Source of the DNA: Duncaniella sp.
GTDB taxonomy: Bacteria > Bacteroidota > Bacteroidia > Bacteroidales > Muribaculaceae
Assembly: GCA_023664955.1 (NCBI GenBank)
Contig: JAMPEV010000004.1
Coordinates: 1 to 42,329, forward strand
Direction of reading: 5' to 3'
Length of the DNA: 42,329 bases
The notes below the pieces were generated by a model. That model searched no databases and was not told the DNA's origin. It saw only the letters and a program-made list of their open reading frames with translations. Positions 17,260-25,147 of this stretch are shown here, piece after piece (within the stretch, counting starts at the first letter, position 1; each line of letters opens with the position of its first letter). Both the position numbers and the translations under genes were made by a program.

Positions 17260-18318
17260 TTATTTTGACCAGTGGCGTTCGAGCCGAGTAGCTTCTTCGG
17301 GTGTTATTTGGATTACCGAGCCATGCTTAGGGCTACGGAAGTTAGTGGCTTTCATTTTACCTTCGTTGAAACGTCCGAGAGGAGTGAAAGTTTTGAAATC
17401 AGAGGTTTCGATGAACCCGAAGTTGTGAGGGCGGATACCGTAGATGTCGTACATCACTACCCATTTGTCTTCGCCGATACGTTTCCATGTGTTGGGGGCC
17501 TCGCAACCGCGACTCTCAGTGTCAATCTGTTGATTAAATGACTGAGTGTAGTTTTTGTTGATTTCGTTGGATGTCATGTAGCGAATTCCGGCAGGATTCT
17601 CCTGAGCCACGTAGGTCATAAAGTAACCGCCGTCGGGCATAGGGCAAATGTCGGCATCAAGCACGGGAATTGTGCTGTCTGGGTGTTCAAACAGCAATTT
17701 GGGCACAGAAGTTAGATGGGTGTAATCATCATCAACGTATGCCCAATACACGTTGGTGTGGTCCTTCATGTCACGACGGATGGTGAAATAGAGCATCAAT
17801 TTGCCAGCCTTGTCATCGTAGGATGTCTCCGGAGCCCAGAAGCAGCAGATATCGCCAAATTCCTCCGGAAATGCTTTGTCGATTCTCACGAGTGAACGAG
17901 TCCAGTTAATCAGGTCGTAACTCTTCATCAGGATTATGCCGCGGTTGTTGCCCCATCCATATTTCTTGCCGTCACGCTCCCATTCAGTGTCACGGAATCC
18001 CTTTTGCTGGCCGAAGATGTGGAGATCGGTCATTGAAAGGTAAAACGCGCCATCCGGGCCGCGGAAAATGTGCGGGTCGCGGATACCATGCTGTTCGGCG
18101 ATGGTATCACCCGCTATTACCGGATTTCCGTCATTTACAGCGGTGAATTCATAACCGTCATGGCTTGTTGCCATGAAAAGCGAATGAGTCGAATCGTTGA
18201 AGAAAGTGAAGAGATACGCTCCCATATCCTTCTCTTCAGGGACTTTTGGGGAGGATGCTGATACTGTCAGAATACTGATGGCTAAAAGAGCAGCGATTGA
18301 AGCAAGAAATTTTCGCAT
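17260..18318 (-). CDS. Secreted glycoside hydrolase family 43 enzyme
   Basis: 352 residues with a Sec signal peptide (about 1-22, no lipobox), so probably periplasmic. The five-bladed propeller motifs of GH43 are visible: RDPHIF with Asp81 as candidate general base, WAPET (161-165), VLDADI with Asp221/Asp223 as candidate pKa modulator, and GCEAPNTW with Glu273 as candidate general acid. GH43 enzymes invert configuration and mostly remove alpha-L-arabinofuranose, beta-xylose or related side chains; the subfamily cannot be fixed by eye. It is the last gene of the SusC-SusD-GH30-GH43 set, 98 bp after GH30 with a hairpin in between, and ends at a bidirectional terminator. Together with a GH30 it suggests trimming of side chains from an oligosaccharide before or after backbone cleavage. 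Confidence 0.87.
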   Translation of the reverse strand: MRKFLASIAALLAISILTVSASSPKVPEEKDMGAYLFTFFNDSTHSLFMATSHDGYEFTAVNDGNPVIAGDTIAEQHGIRDPHIFRGPDGAFYLSMTDLHIFGQQKGFRDTEWERDGKKYGWGNNRGIILMKSYDLINWTRSLVRIDKAFPEEFGDICCFWAPETSYDDKAGKLMLYFTIRRDMKDHTNVYWAYVDDDYTHLTSVPKLLFEHPDSTIPVLDADICPMPDGGYFMTYVAQENPAGIRYMTSNEINKNYTQSFNQQIDTESRGCEAPNTWKRIGEDKWVVMYDIYGIRPHNFGFIETSDFKTFTPLGRFNEGKMKATNFRSPKHGSVIQITPEEATRLERHWSK

Positions 18319-18333
18319 GACTTAGATATTAAG

Positions 18334-18405
18334 AGAGGTGGACGCGAAGCAAAGTGAGATATTTCTTATCTTTTGACGTTGATTTTGATGCTTGCGTCCG
18401 CCTCT
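18334..18405 (-). terminator. Long imperfect hairpin between GH30 and GH43 genes
   Basis: AGAGG-T-GGACGC (18334-18345) pairs with GCGTCC-G-CCTCT (18394-18405), and AAGC (18347-18350) pairs with GCTT (18390-18393) past one bulged G. The loop is 39 bases. No clean T run follows on the minus strand, so partial termination or transcript processing is as likely as full termination. Confidence 0.5.
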
Positions 18406-18416
18406 GTATGAATGGT

Positions 18417-19913
18417 TTATTTCTGTACGAAGCTATTGAATGAATGAGGTGCGAGGGTGGCGTTTAGGTATTTGCCGTTAAGTTCAACGCTCACATTTAT
18501 CTCATCGTCGTTCATATTACCGGCTACTACCACATATTTCCCTTCGGGGGTCATGGCAACGAGCACGGGAGTCTTCTTTTCACCTGTGGGTCTGAAACCG
18601 ATAATCTTGGCACCTTCCTTGATGAAATTACTGTAATGGCGATAGGCATACCATTCAGGCACATATTCGTAGGAACGATCGGCAGAGTTTACTTTTACGA
18701 GGGCATTTTGTTTCCATCCCCAGCGGCTTTCGCCCTTGTCGGGAAGGATGAGATTCCAGTTGTTGTATTCGGAGCAACCGTTACCGATGTAGTGGTTGAT
18801 TAGATGGAAAGTATGTTCCCCGGCCTTCCAGTCCATATTGCCGTTGCCACATTCGCTTTCGGTGCTGATGTAGCGATAATCCGGATATTCTTGGCGTATG
18901 CGAGGAAGGATTTGACCGCCCTCCCACTGGAAACCTATACCCTTGATATTGTCTTTCATACGAGCATCGGAGAGGAGCCCCTTCACGTGGTCATAGCGGT
19001 TGGTGTTAAATGTTCCGAGACAAAGTTCCACATCGGGATTTTTTGCGGCGAGGGTAGGGGACAGGTATTCGATATTGAATCGGATAATATCGTCGGACAC
19101 CCACGGACACCCGGGATATGGGGTGTAACTGTAAGCTTCGTTTTGGTACATCACCATTCCGATGTTGACACCCTGTTCTTTGTAAAGGTCGATAAATTTG
19201 CAGAACATGTCGGCATAGCATTGGAGATAGCGCGGGTCCTGAATGAAATAGCTCTGCACGGCAAGTCGGCGCGGGAAGAGTCGCTTGTCGGGGTTGACTT
19301 GTTCGTTGTCCGAACGGTCACCGTCGCCAAAGAGCAAATTATCCATTTTGGGATCCATATCATTGTAGCGATTGCTCTGCACTGCATAGTGGTTGTTAGC
19401 TTTCATCCAAGCCGGAGGACTCCAAGGAGACATCCAGAAAGTCATGTCGGGGCAGTATTTCTGAGCGGCGCGGATATAGGGGATGATTGTAAGCTTATCA
19501 CGCTCGATATTGAAGTGTTTGAGGTCGAAATCCCCCTGCACATCACTGCAAGAATACCATTCGAGTGCATAATCATTGGCATTCATTGATATGCGTCCCA
19601 TTGAGAAACCGAGTTCACCGTCAGGGGCGAAGGCGCGGCTTAGAATCTCATCCTGCTCGTGGCGAGAGAGCATACAAAGAGCACGCCAGTCCTGTTCATT
19701 GAATGTGGTGCCCCAGCGTCGGAAAGTCACTATCGGTTCATCAGCGTTAATTTTCACCACGTCAGAAACTGCGGGTTCTTTGGATGCTTTGACCACTGTT
19801 TTTGACTCATTCCAGCGGTTGGTATCAGTAGTGGAGTAATGATTGAAAGTCTGAGCCATTACCGAACCACACATTATACTCGCCAAAGCGGTAGTTAATA
19901 TTATTTTATTCAT
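18417..19913 (-). CDS. Glycoside hydrolase family 30 enzyme
   Basis: 498 residues with a Sec signal (1-20, ending VMA-Q). The TIM-barrel core shows GH30 landmarks: RRWGTTFNEQDW (65-76), MSPWSPPAWMK (161-171), acid/base Glu259 in YQNEAY, and candidate nucleophile Glu352 in STESECG. The barrel is followed by the small beta-sandwich typical of clan-A GH30 (about 425-498). GH30 members retain configuration and include beta-1,6-glucanases, beta-1,6-galactanases, xylanases and beta-glycosidases; I cannot assign the subfamily with confidence. It follows the PUL susD by 250 bp across a terminator-like hairpin, and precedes the GH43. It is probably the backbone-cleaving enzyme of this locus, on a beta-linked glycan. 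The acid/base motif reads Asn-Glu-Ala rather than the commoner Asn-Glu-Pro. Confidence 0.88.
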   Translation of the reverse strand: MNKIILTTALASIMCGSVMAQTFNHYSTTDTNRWNESKTVVKASKEPAVSDVVKINADEPIVTFRRWGTTFNEQDWRALCMLSRHEQDEILSRAFAPDGELGFSMGRISMNANDYALEWYSCSDVQGDFDLKHFNIERDKLTIIPYIRAAQKYCPDMTFWMSPWSPPAWMKANNHYAVQSNRYNDMDPKMDNLLFGDGDRSDNEQVNPDKRLFPRRLAVQSYFIQDPRYLQCYADMFCKFIDLYKEQGVNIGMVMYQNEAYSYTPYPGCPWVSDDIIRFNIEYLSPTLAAKNPDVELCLGTFNTNRYDHVKGLLSDARMKDNIKGIGFQWEGGQILPRIRQEYPDYRYISTESECGNGNMDWKAGEHTFHLINHYIGNGCSEYNNWNLILPDKGESRWGWKQNALVKVNSADRSYEYVPEWYAYRHYSNFIKEGAKIIGFRPTGEKKTPVLVAMTPEGKYVVVAGNMNDDEINVSVELNGKYLNATLAPHSFNSFVQK

Positions 19914-20019
19914 CAGAATGTTAATGTTATAGAGATTGGTTATTTATGATTCTTCATGTGAAAAGTATGTTCAACGCAATGAAGTTATCTTTTTCTGATG
20001 TAAAGATACAAATTAATTT

Positions 20020-20064
20020 AATAATAGGCTTTGCCGATAGGATTTTTTTGCCAACGGCAAAGCC
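20020..20064 (-). terminator. Terminator-like hairpin after the PUL susD
   Basis: A 10-bp stem, GGCTTTGCCG (20027-20036) with CGGCAAAGCC (20055-20064), has an 18-base loop and is followed on the minus strand by TATTATTAAATT. It lies 100 bp past the SusD stop. In Sus-like loci such a hairpin commonly lets SusC/SusD messages outnumber those of the downstream enzymes. A TTAATTTG sequence (20009-20016, minus) is a one-mismatch -7 box that could serve GH30. Confidence 0.7.
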
Positions 20065-20163
20065 CATACCAAGTAGTAACAAAAACTGAACCTAATTTAC
20101 CTCAGAAGATTACCATTACAAAAACTTGATGCTATTACATGAAAAAATCTAATAAAAATGCTT

Positions 20164-21903
20164 TTAGATACTTGGGTATCCGGGGTTCTGTTTAAGATTT
20201 GGATTGGTGTTAAGAGTGGTGCGTGAGAGCGGTAACCACATTGTGTGATTATCGGCATCAGGTTCTTTATCCCACCAACGGCCAGTGTTATAGAGACCGA
20301 AGCGGCAAAGCTGTTGGCGACGTAGACCTTCGGCGAGGAATTCACGACCCCATTCATCGAGGAGTTCCTGCTCAGTGATTACACTACCATCCTCAGGATA
20401 AAGGCTTGGAGAGCCTGCGGGATAGTTGCGTTTTCTCACGGTGTTGAGTAGACGCTCAGCCTCAGCTTTATTACCCTGATGGAAGCGAATTTCAGCGAGG
20501 TAATATATTACCTCCGGAAGACGAAGCATAGCATAGTCAGACTCGATTTTGTTAGGGTCATCAGATGGGTAGAATGGGTACTTGATGATGCACCATCCTG
20601 AATTCTGGTCACCGGTAGTCATCTTTGACTCAGTGGTAACAGCCCCGTTTGAAGGTTTGGGAGACGGGCTTGAAGGGTCAGTGTCACGGAACACACCCAC
20701 CTGGTCACGGATATAAAGCTCATAAGCGCCATTATCAGAGGTGACATGTTTAGTCACGCCATTCTCTTCATAAGGAAGATAGCCGAATAAGAACATACCT
20801 TCACGCTTGCTATTGCCAAGATTTTTGTATTTCTTTAGACGAACGTCATCGGGATACTTCATGAACTTACGTACCGGTTTGCCAAGTTCAAACTCATATT
20901 CCTTACCATCAAGGTCAAGACCCGGCTGTAGAGCGTATTTAGGATTGCAGTTACCCCAGTCAGTGAAACCGAAATACTTGGGAGAAAGGAACGGAGCAAC
21001 TTGCCAGAACATTTCAGTACCGTATACCCAGTGCATGCCACCGAAAGAAGAGGGGAAACCGTAGAGAACCTCATTAGAAGTCACGTTGTCCCAATCAAAT
21101 GGAGCGTCCCAGCGTGAATCAGGTTCGTAGAAACCATATTCACCATTGATGATAGCCTCGCAGTATTTTGCAGCTTCCTGCTCCTTGTTCTCATCGATCC
21201 ACCAACTTGCGTTCATGTACAGACGAGCGAGGAGAGCTGCACAAGCACCCTTAGTCCAAAGACCTTGGTCAGCACCATTCCCGTTGGCACCCTGCTTAGC
21301 ATTGAGTTTTGGGAGAGCCTCAAGAAGTTCTGTCTCAAGGAAATTGAAAGTTTCCTTTGGTGTGGCCTGAGAGGGGAGACCCGCGGCCGGATAGTCAGTA
21401 ACGATGGGGATATTGTGGTAAAGGTCATATATAGTCATATACATCCAAGCACGGAGCACACGAGTTTGTGCGATGAAATCATCGATTTCGGCCTGAGTCA
21501 GACCAAGACTTTGAGCATCGATTTTGCTAAGGTCGGCGATACTTGAGTTGCAAAGTCCGATACCGCGGTAAGTGTCATCCCATGTCCAACGCACGAAACC
21601 GTCATCGATGGTCCAAGTGTGGTAGTGATAGCGGCAGAATTCGCCACCGTTGTACCAGTGCTCCTCACGTTGAACTGTCATGTAATGGTCAGCAGAAAGT
21701 TCACCTACCCAGTAAAGACCTTGAGTGTTCAACCAATAAGCGTGGCCGAAAGGACGAAGGAATCCTTGAATTACATTCTCCTTTGTTTTATAGAAACCGT
21801 CCTGAGGGATAATATCATAAGTCGTCTCGCTGAGGTCGGTGCAGCTTGCGGAAGCGACGAGCGCAACAGCTGCCAATATATTGCGAAATATAAGCTTTTT
21901 CAT
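20164..21903 (-). CDS. SusD/RagB-family glycan-binding lipoprotein (PUL)
   Basis: 579 residues. The lipobox ASAS-C gives Cys21, followed by Thr-Asp-Leu-Ser-Glu, an acidic context fitting surface export. SusD features include the N-terminal segment DGFYKTKENVIQGF, the TPR-region helix TRVLRAWMYMTIYDLYHNIPIVTDYP near 145-170 (given here only as the site), LARLYMNASWW near 228, LRLPEVIYYLAEIRFHQGN-type helix near 470, and the C-terminal TTLNTNPNLKQNPGYP. Many aromatic residues (WYNGGEF, WDAPFDW) could form a glycan-binding platform. It starts 24 bp after its SusC partner and should cap that barrel at the cell surface. It shares little obvious sequence with the 502-residue SusD of the neighbouring locus, so the two pairs are not a recent duplication. 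Confidence 0.94.
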   Translation of the reverse strand: MKKLIFRNILAAVALVASASCTDLSETTYDIIPQDGFYKTKENVIQGFLRPFGHAYWLNTQGLYWVGELSADHYMTVQREEHWYNGGEFCRYHYHTWTIDDGFVRWTWDDTYRGIGLCNSSIADLSKIDAQSLGLTQAEIDDFIAQTRVLRAWMYMTIYDLYHNIPIVTDYPAAGLPSQATPKETFNFLETELLEALPKLNAKQGANGNGADQGLWTKGACAALLARLYMNASWWIDENKEQEAAKYCEAIINGEYGFYEPDSRWDAPFDWDNVTSNEVLYGFPSSFGGMHWVYGTEMFWQVAPFLSPKYFGFTDWGNCNPKYALQPGLDLDGKEYEFELGKPVRKFMKYPDDVRLKKYKNLGNSKREGMFLFGYLPYEENGVTKHVTSDNGAYELYIRDQVGVFRDTDPSSPSPKPSNGAVTTESKMTTGDQNSGWCIIKYPFYPSDDPNKIESDYAMLRLPEVIYYLAEIRFHQGNKAEAERLLNTVRKRNYPAGSPSLYPEDGSVITEQELLDEWGREFLAEGLRRQQLCRFGLYNTGRWWDKEPDADNHTMWLPLSRTTLNTNPNLKQNPGYPSI

Positions 21904-21927
21904 GCTAAATGGTTGTAAAGTTAATCT

Positions 21928-24900
21928 TTAAAAATCGATTTGAACGCCTATGAGATACTGGCGAGTTGAAGGATAGTATCCGGTTTTGCTTGTCGGGATA
22001 CCGGGCTGCAGACCGTTCACGCAGTAAGCGTCCGGGTCGAGACCGCGACTGTAGCTGCGGATGGAGAATAGATTGCGACCGGTGAAGTAGAATCGAATTT
22101 TATTTATGTATCTATTTATGTCCCATGTGTAACCGAGTGTAGCGACATCTAACTTCACATAATCACCATCATGCACGAAATAACTGCTGTGAACGTTCTT
22201 GCCCTCTGTAATATGTGCGTTCTCTTTATATGCTGACTGGAGTACATTGGTGCCCGGAGCAGCCCCCATCACACCGTAGTAAAGATCCTGTGCATCGTAA
22301 ATCTGATATCCGAAAGCACCGCGGAAGTAAAGGGTGAGGTCGAAGTGGCGGTAACGGAATTTATTAGTCAATGATGCTGTGAATTTGGGAAGACCGTTGC
22401 CAACAACTTTCTTGTCAGCATCTGTGCCCTTTGATACGGGAATCATTTCACCATCTTTATTGTAAACAAGCCAGTTACCGGCTTCATCCACACCAGCGTA
22501 TTCAAAGGTATAGAAGTTACCAACACGTTCACCTTCTTCGATACGTTGAACAGAGCCGGGATTACCGGGGTAGGTGGGGAATCCACTCATCCAGTAGAAC
22601 TTCTGCCCCTCGTACATCTGGTTGGAGAACGATACGAATTTATTATCAGAAGTTGAACCAACGAAGCCAACGGAGTAGTCAAAATTTTTAGTCTTAACGG
22701 CATTCCACTGTAGGTCGATTTCAACGCCGGTGTTCTTCATAGTACCAACGTTAACGTAGGAGTTAGCGATTACGTTCGGTGGAACCGGAACTGAGTAAGA
22801 GCCGAGAAGGTCGCTCTGCTTGCGGTTATAGTAGTTAATTGAACCTTCGAGAGTGTAATTGAACAAGCTGAAATCAACGCCTATGTTCCAGTTCTTACCC
22901 TTTTCCCATTTGAGGTCGTTGTTAGGATTGGTATTGATACCCCAGCCCTGAATCAACTGACCTTTGTAGAGGATAAGGTCATAAGAAGCCATGGTGGCAA
23001 GAGACTGGTAGCTTGCGAAATCCTGGTTGCCTGTTTCACCGTAGTCACCGCGAATCTTAAGGTCGCTGAGCCATTCAACATCGCGGAGGAAATTCTCCTC
23101 GCTGATTCGCCAGCCGGCTGAAACAGCAGGGAAGTTACCCCACTTTCTGTTGGAACCGAATTTAGAAGAACCTTCGTGGCGGAGAGAAGCAGTGAGGAAG
23201 TAGCGGTCAAGGAAATTGTAAGTGAGACGGCCGAAGAATGCGATTAGTTTTGAGTCATTCTTATAAGAAGCCATACCCTTGCGACCTGTAGCAGCGCCCA
23301 TGTATGCACCTGCGCCAAGATTATCAGCACCAAGAAGATCGGATGCGAAGTCTTTGTTCTCGCCGCTTACACCACTGTTTACGAAATACTGGTAGGAGTA
23401 GCCTGCCATGAGAGTGAGGTTATGCTTATCGTTGCGGAAACCGTAGTTAACAAGCCATTCAAGAGATTCTTGCTTATTCTTGTCGTAGGAACGTTTAGCC
23501 TCACCATCAAAACCTGACTCTTCGGCAACAGTAGAGGTTGACGGACGATACCATGAATAATCATTCTGTATAATCTGCTGAGCGAGAGTTATCTGAGTGT
23601 TAAGGGTGTGACGCTTATCCTTGCAAAGGGCCGGGAAGAGGTTGAGTTTGAAAGTACCGTCCCAGTTGAGGAAAGTGCGTTCCCCTCCGTTTTTCTCAAG
23701 TTTCATGCGCTCAACGGGGTTATTGGTAGCGTAGGCAGTAATATAGGTGTACTTACCGGGAGTGCTGCTATCCATCACCGGGATAGTAGGATTAATCATA
23801 AGGGCTTCACGGAAAGCATCGTAATCAGAATTGTTGTATTTAACATTACGAGGAGCTACGTTGAGAATAATCTTGTAAAGATCATCCTTGCCGGTGTGAT
23901 TAATTGTCATACGAGCGCCGAGCTGCTTGCGGTCAGCACGAAGGTCAACACCTTGAGTGTCCTTGTAATCAACGGTTGCACGATAATTTGTGCGACCTGT
24001 GCCTCCTGAGATAGAGAGTGTGTGACTGTGAGAAACAGCGGTGCGAGTGATTTCCTTGAACCAGTCAGTGTCAGCACCGTAGTCCTCACCGCGCTGATGC
24101 TGGCGGAACTGATCGGCTGAAAGGACTTCGAGTTCATGAATGGGGTCAGCGATATTCACAAAGCCTGAATAGGTGGTATGAACGCTACCATCATTAGCGC
24201 CCTTCTTGGTTGTTATTACGACAACGCCATTAGAACCGCGAGTACCATAAATAGCAGAGGCGGCACCATCCTTAAGCACATCGATAGACTCAATGTCATT
24301 CTCATTAATGTTATCGAGGCTACCACCGGGGACACCATCGATGACAACCAACGGGCCAAGACCAGCATTACGAGAGGTAACACCGCGAATCTGCATACTT
24401 ACACCTGCATTAGGGTCGGCTGCGGTGGAACTTTCGACAGAAAGGCCAGGGACTTTACCTTGGATTTGCATTGCGGGATTACCTGTGCCAATCTGAAGCA
24501 TATCCTTGTTTGAGACGTGTGACACAGCACTTGTCACTTCCTTTTTATTAATGGTGCCGTAACCGATCACCACAACTTCATCAAGGCTTGTAGCACTTGA
24601 TTCGAGAACCACATTTACATTAGTGCGACCATCAAGGCTAATTGATTGAGTCTTGCAGCCTACATAGCTTACAGACAATGTAGCATTGGCAGGAACATTG
24701 TTGAGAGTGAATTGTCCGTCGATATCGGTTGAGACACCTAACGATGAACCTTTGACCATCACAACGGCACCGATTAAAGGCTCGCCTTCAGAATCAAGTA
24801 CCGTACCTTTCACAGTTACTTTTTGGCTTACTGTACCACTGGGGGATGACTGGGCGAAAACTTCCGTCGCACCCCAAGGACCTAATGACATCATTGCAAC

Positions 24901-24933
24901 CAATAATGACAGGCAGATTGGTTTAGTTTTCAT
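21928..24933 (-). CDS. SusC/RagA TonB-linked outer membrane transporter (PUL)
   Basis: 1001 residues from the ATG at 24933 (MKTKPICLSLLV); an in-frame ATG two codons earlier (24939) cannot be excluded. The signal peptide (about 1-28) leads directly into a carboxypeptidase-regulatory-like domain (about 40-112), a TonB-box-like LDEVVVIGYG (117-126), the SusC plug (about 130-250, with LVVIDGVPGGSLDNINEND and AASAIYGTRGSNGVVVITT) and the barrel. There is no STN domain, which agrees with control by a hybrid two-component system rather than a FecR/ECF pair. It imports oligosaccharides captured with the SusD lid. It is the first gene of the PUL operon, 208 bp after the regulator gene, and has an exact -7 box with a poor -33 element. 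Confidence 0.95.
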   Translation of the reverse strand: MKTKPICLSLLVAMMSLGPWGATEVFAQSSPSGTVSQKVTVKGTVLDSEGEPLIGAVVMVKGSSLGVSTDIDGQFTLNNVPANATLSVSYVGCKTQSISLDGRTNVNVVLESSATSLDEVVVIGYGTINKKEVTSAVSHVSNKDMLQIGTGNPAMQIQGKVPGLSVESSTAADPNAGVSMQIRGVTSRNAGLGPLVVIDGVPGGSLDNINENDIESIDVLKDGAASAIYGTRGSNGVVVITTKKGANDGSVHTTYSGFVNIADPIHELEVLSADQFRQHQRGEDYGADTDWFKEITRTAVSHSHTLSISGGTGRTNYRATVDYKDTQGVDLRADRKQLGARMTINHTGKDDLYKIILNVAPRNVKYNNSDYDAFREALMINPTIPVMDSSTPGKYTYITAYATNNPVERMKLEKNGGERTFLNWDGTFKLNLFPALCKDKRHTLNTQITLAQQIIQNDYSWYRPSTSTVAEESGFDGEAKRSYDKNKQESLEWLVNYGFRNDKHNLTLMAGYSYQYFVNSGVSGENKDFASDLLGADNLGAGAYMGAATGRKGMASYKNDSKLIAFFGRLTYNFLDRYFLTASLRHEGSSKFGSNRKWGNFPAVSAGWRISEENFLRDVEWLSDLKIRGDYGETGNQDFASYQSLATMASYDLILYKGQLIQGWGINTNPNNDLKWEKGKNWNIGVDFSLFNYTLEGSINYYNRKQSDLLGSYSVPVPPNVIANSYVNVGTMKNTGVEIDLQWNAVKTKNFDYSVGFVGSTSDNKFVSFSNQMYEGQKFYWMSGFPTYPGNPGSVQRIEEGERVGNFYTFEYAGVDEAGNWLVYNKDGEMIPVSKGTDADKKVVGNGLPKFTASLTNKFRYRHFDLTLYFRGAFGYQIYDAQDLYYGVMGAAPGTNVLQSAYKENAHITEGKNVHSSYFVHDGDYVKLDVATLGYTWDINRYINKIRFYFTGRNLFSIRSYSRGLDPDAYCVNGLQPGIPTSKTGYYPSTRQYLIGVQIDF

Positions 24934-24934
24934 G

Positions 24935-25006
24935 AACATCGATTAAAGTTAATAACTTGGTTTATTTGCTGTGACAAAGTTACCAGCAGTTATTATCATC
25001 GATGTT
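24935..25006. repeat. Inverted repeat around the PUL susC promoter
   Basis: AACATCGAT (24935-24943) plus AATAACT (24951-24957) recurs in inverted form as AGTTATT (24988-24994) plus ATCGATGTT (24998-25006). The inner spacers differ, seven bases against three. The right arm covers the position where a -33 element should be, and the left arm covers the start-codon region, so the predicted -7 box and start site lie between the arms. It could be a regulator-binding site; chance cannot be excluded by eye. Confidence 0.45.
24975..24982 (-). promoter_or_regulatory. -7 element of the PUL susC promoter
   Basis: On the minus strand TAACTTTG matches TAnnTTTG exactly. At 19-21 bases upstream no TTTG is present; that place is occupied by the CATCGATG of the inverted repeat. 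This fits a promoter that needs an activator such as the adjacent hybrid two-component regulator. The leader would be about 30 bases. Confidence 0.6.
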
Positions 25007-25147
25007 AAGCTATTTTCCAAAAAGGTTTATTAGCAGAATAATTTGCCTTTTGAGAAGTGGATTTATCAATCTTTTTATGTTAGTAAATATTACATTAATA
25101 TATAAATCGTCAGTATATCAATGAATTATATTTTGTACGTTATGCCA

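Noticed and set aside
18804-19589. Plus-strand ORF of 261 residues.
   Set aside because: It lies wholly opposite the GH30 gene, which has clear family motifs; composition is that of an antisense shadow.
10163-24933. The two SusC/SusD pairs considered as a segmental duplication.
   Set aside because: One SusC has an STN domain and the other does not, the SusD proteins differ in length and sequence, and they have different regulators.
25010-25060. Possible terminator after the HTCS (AAAAGG/CCTTTT arms near 25020 and 25050).
   Set aside because: The stem is only about 6 bp, AT-rich, with a long loop and no T run on the minus strand; I do not call it.
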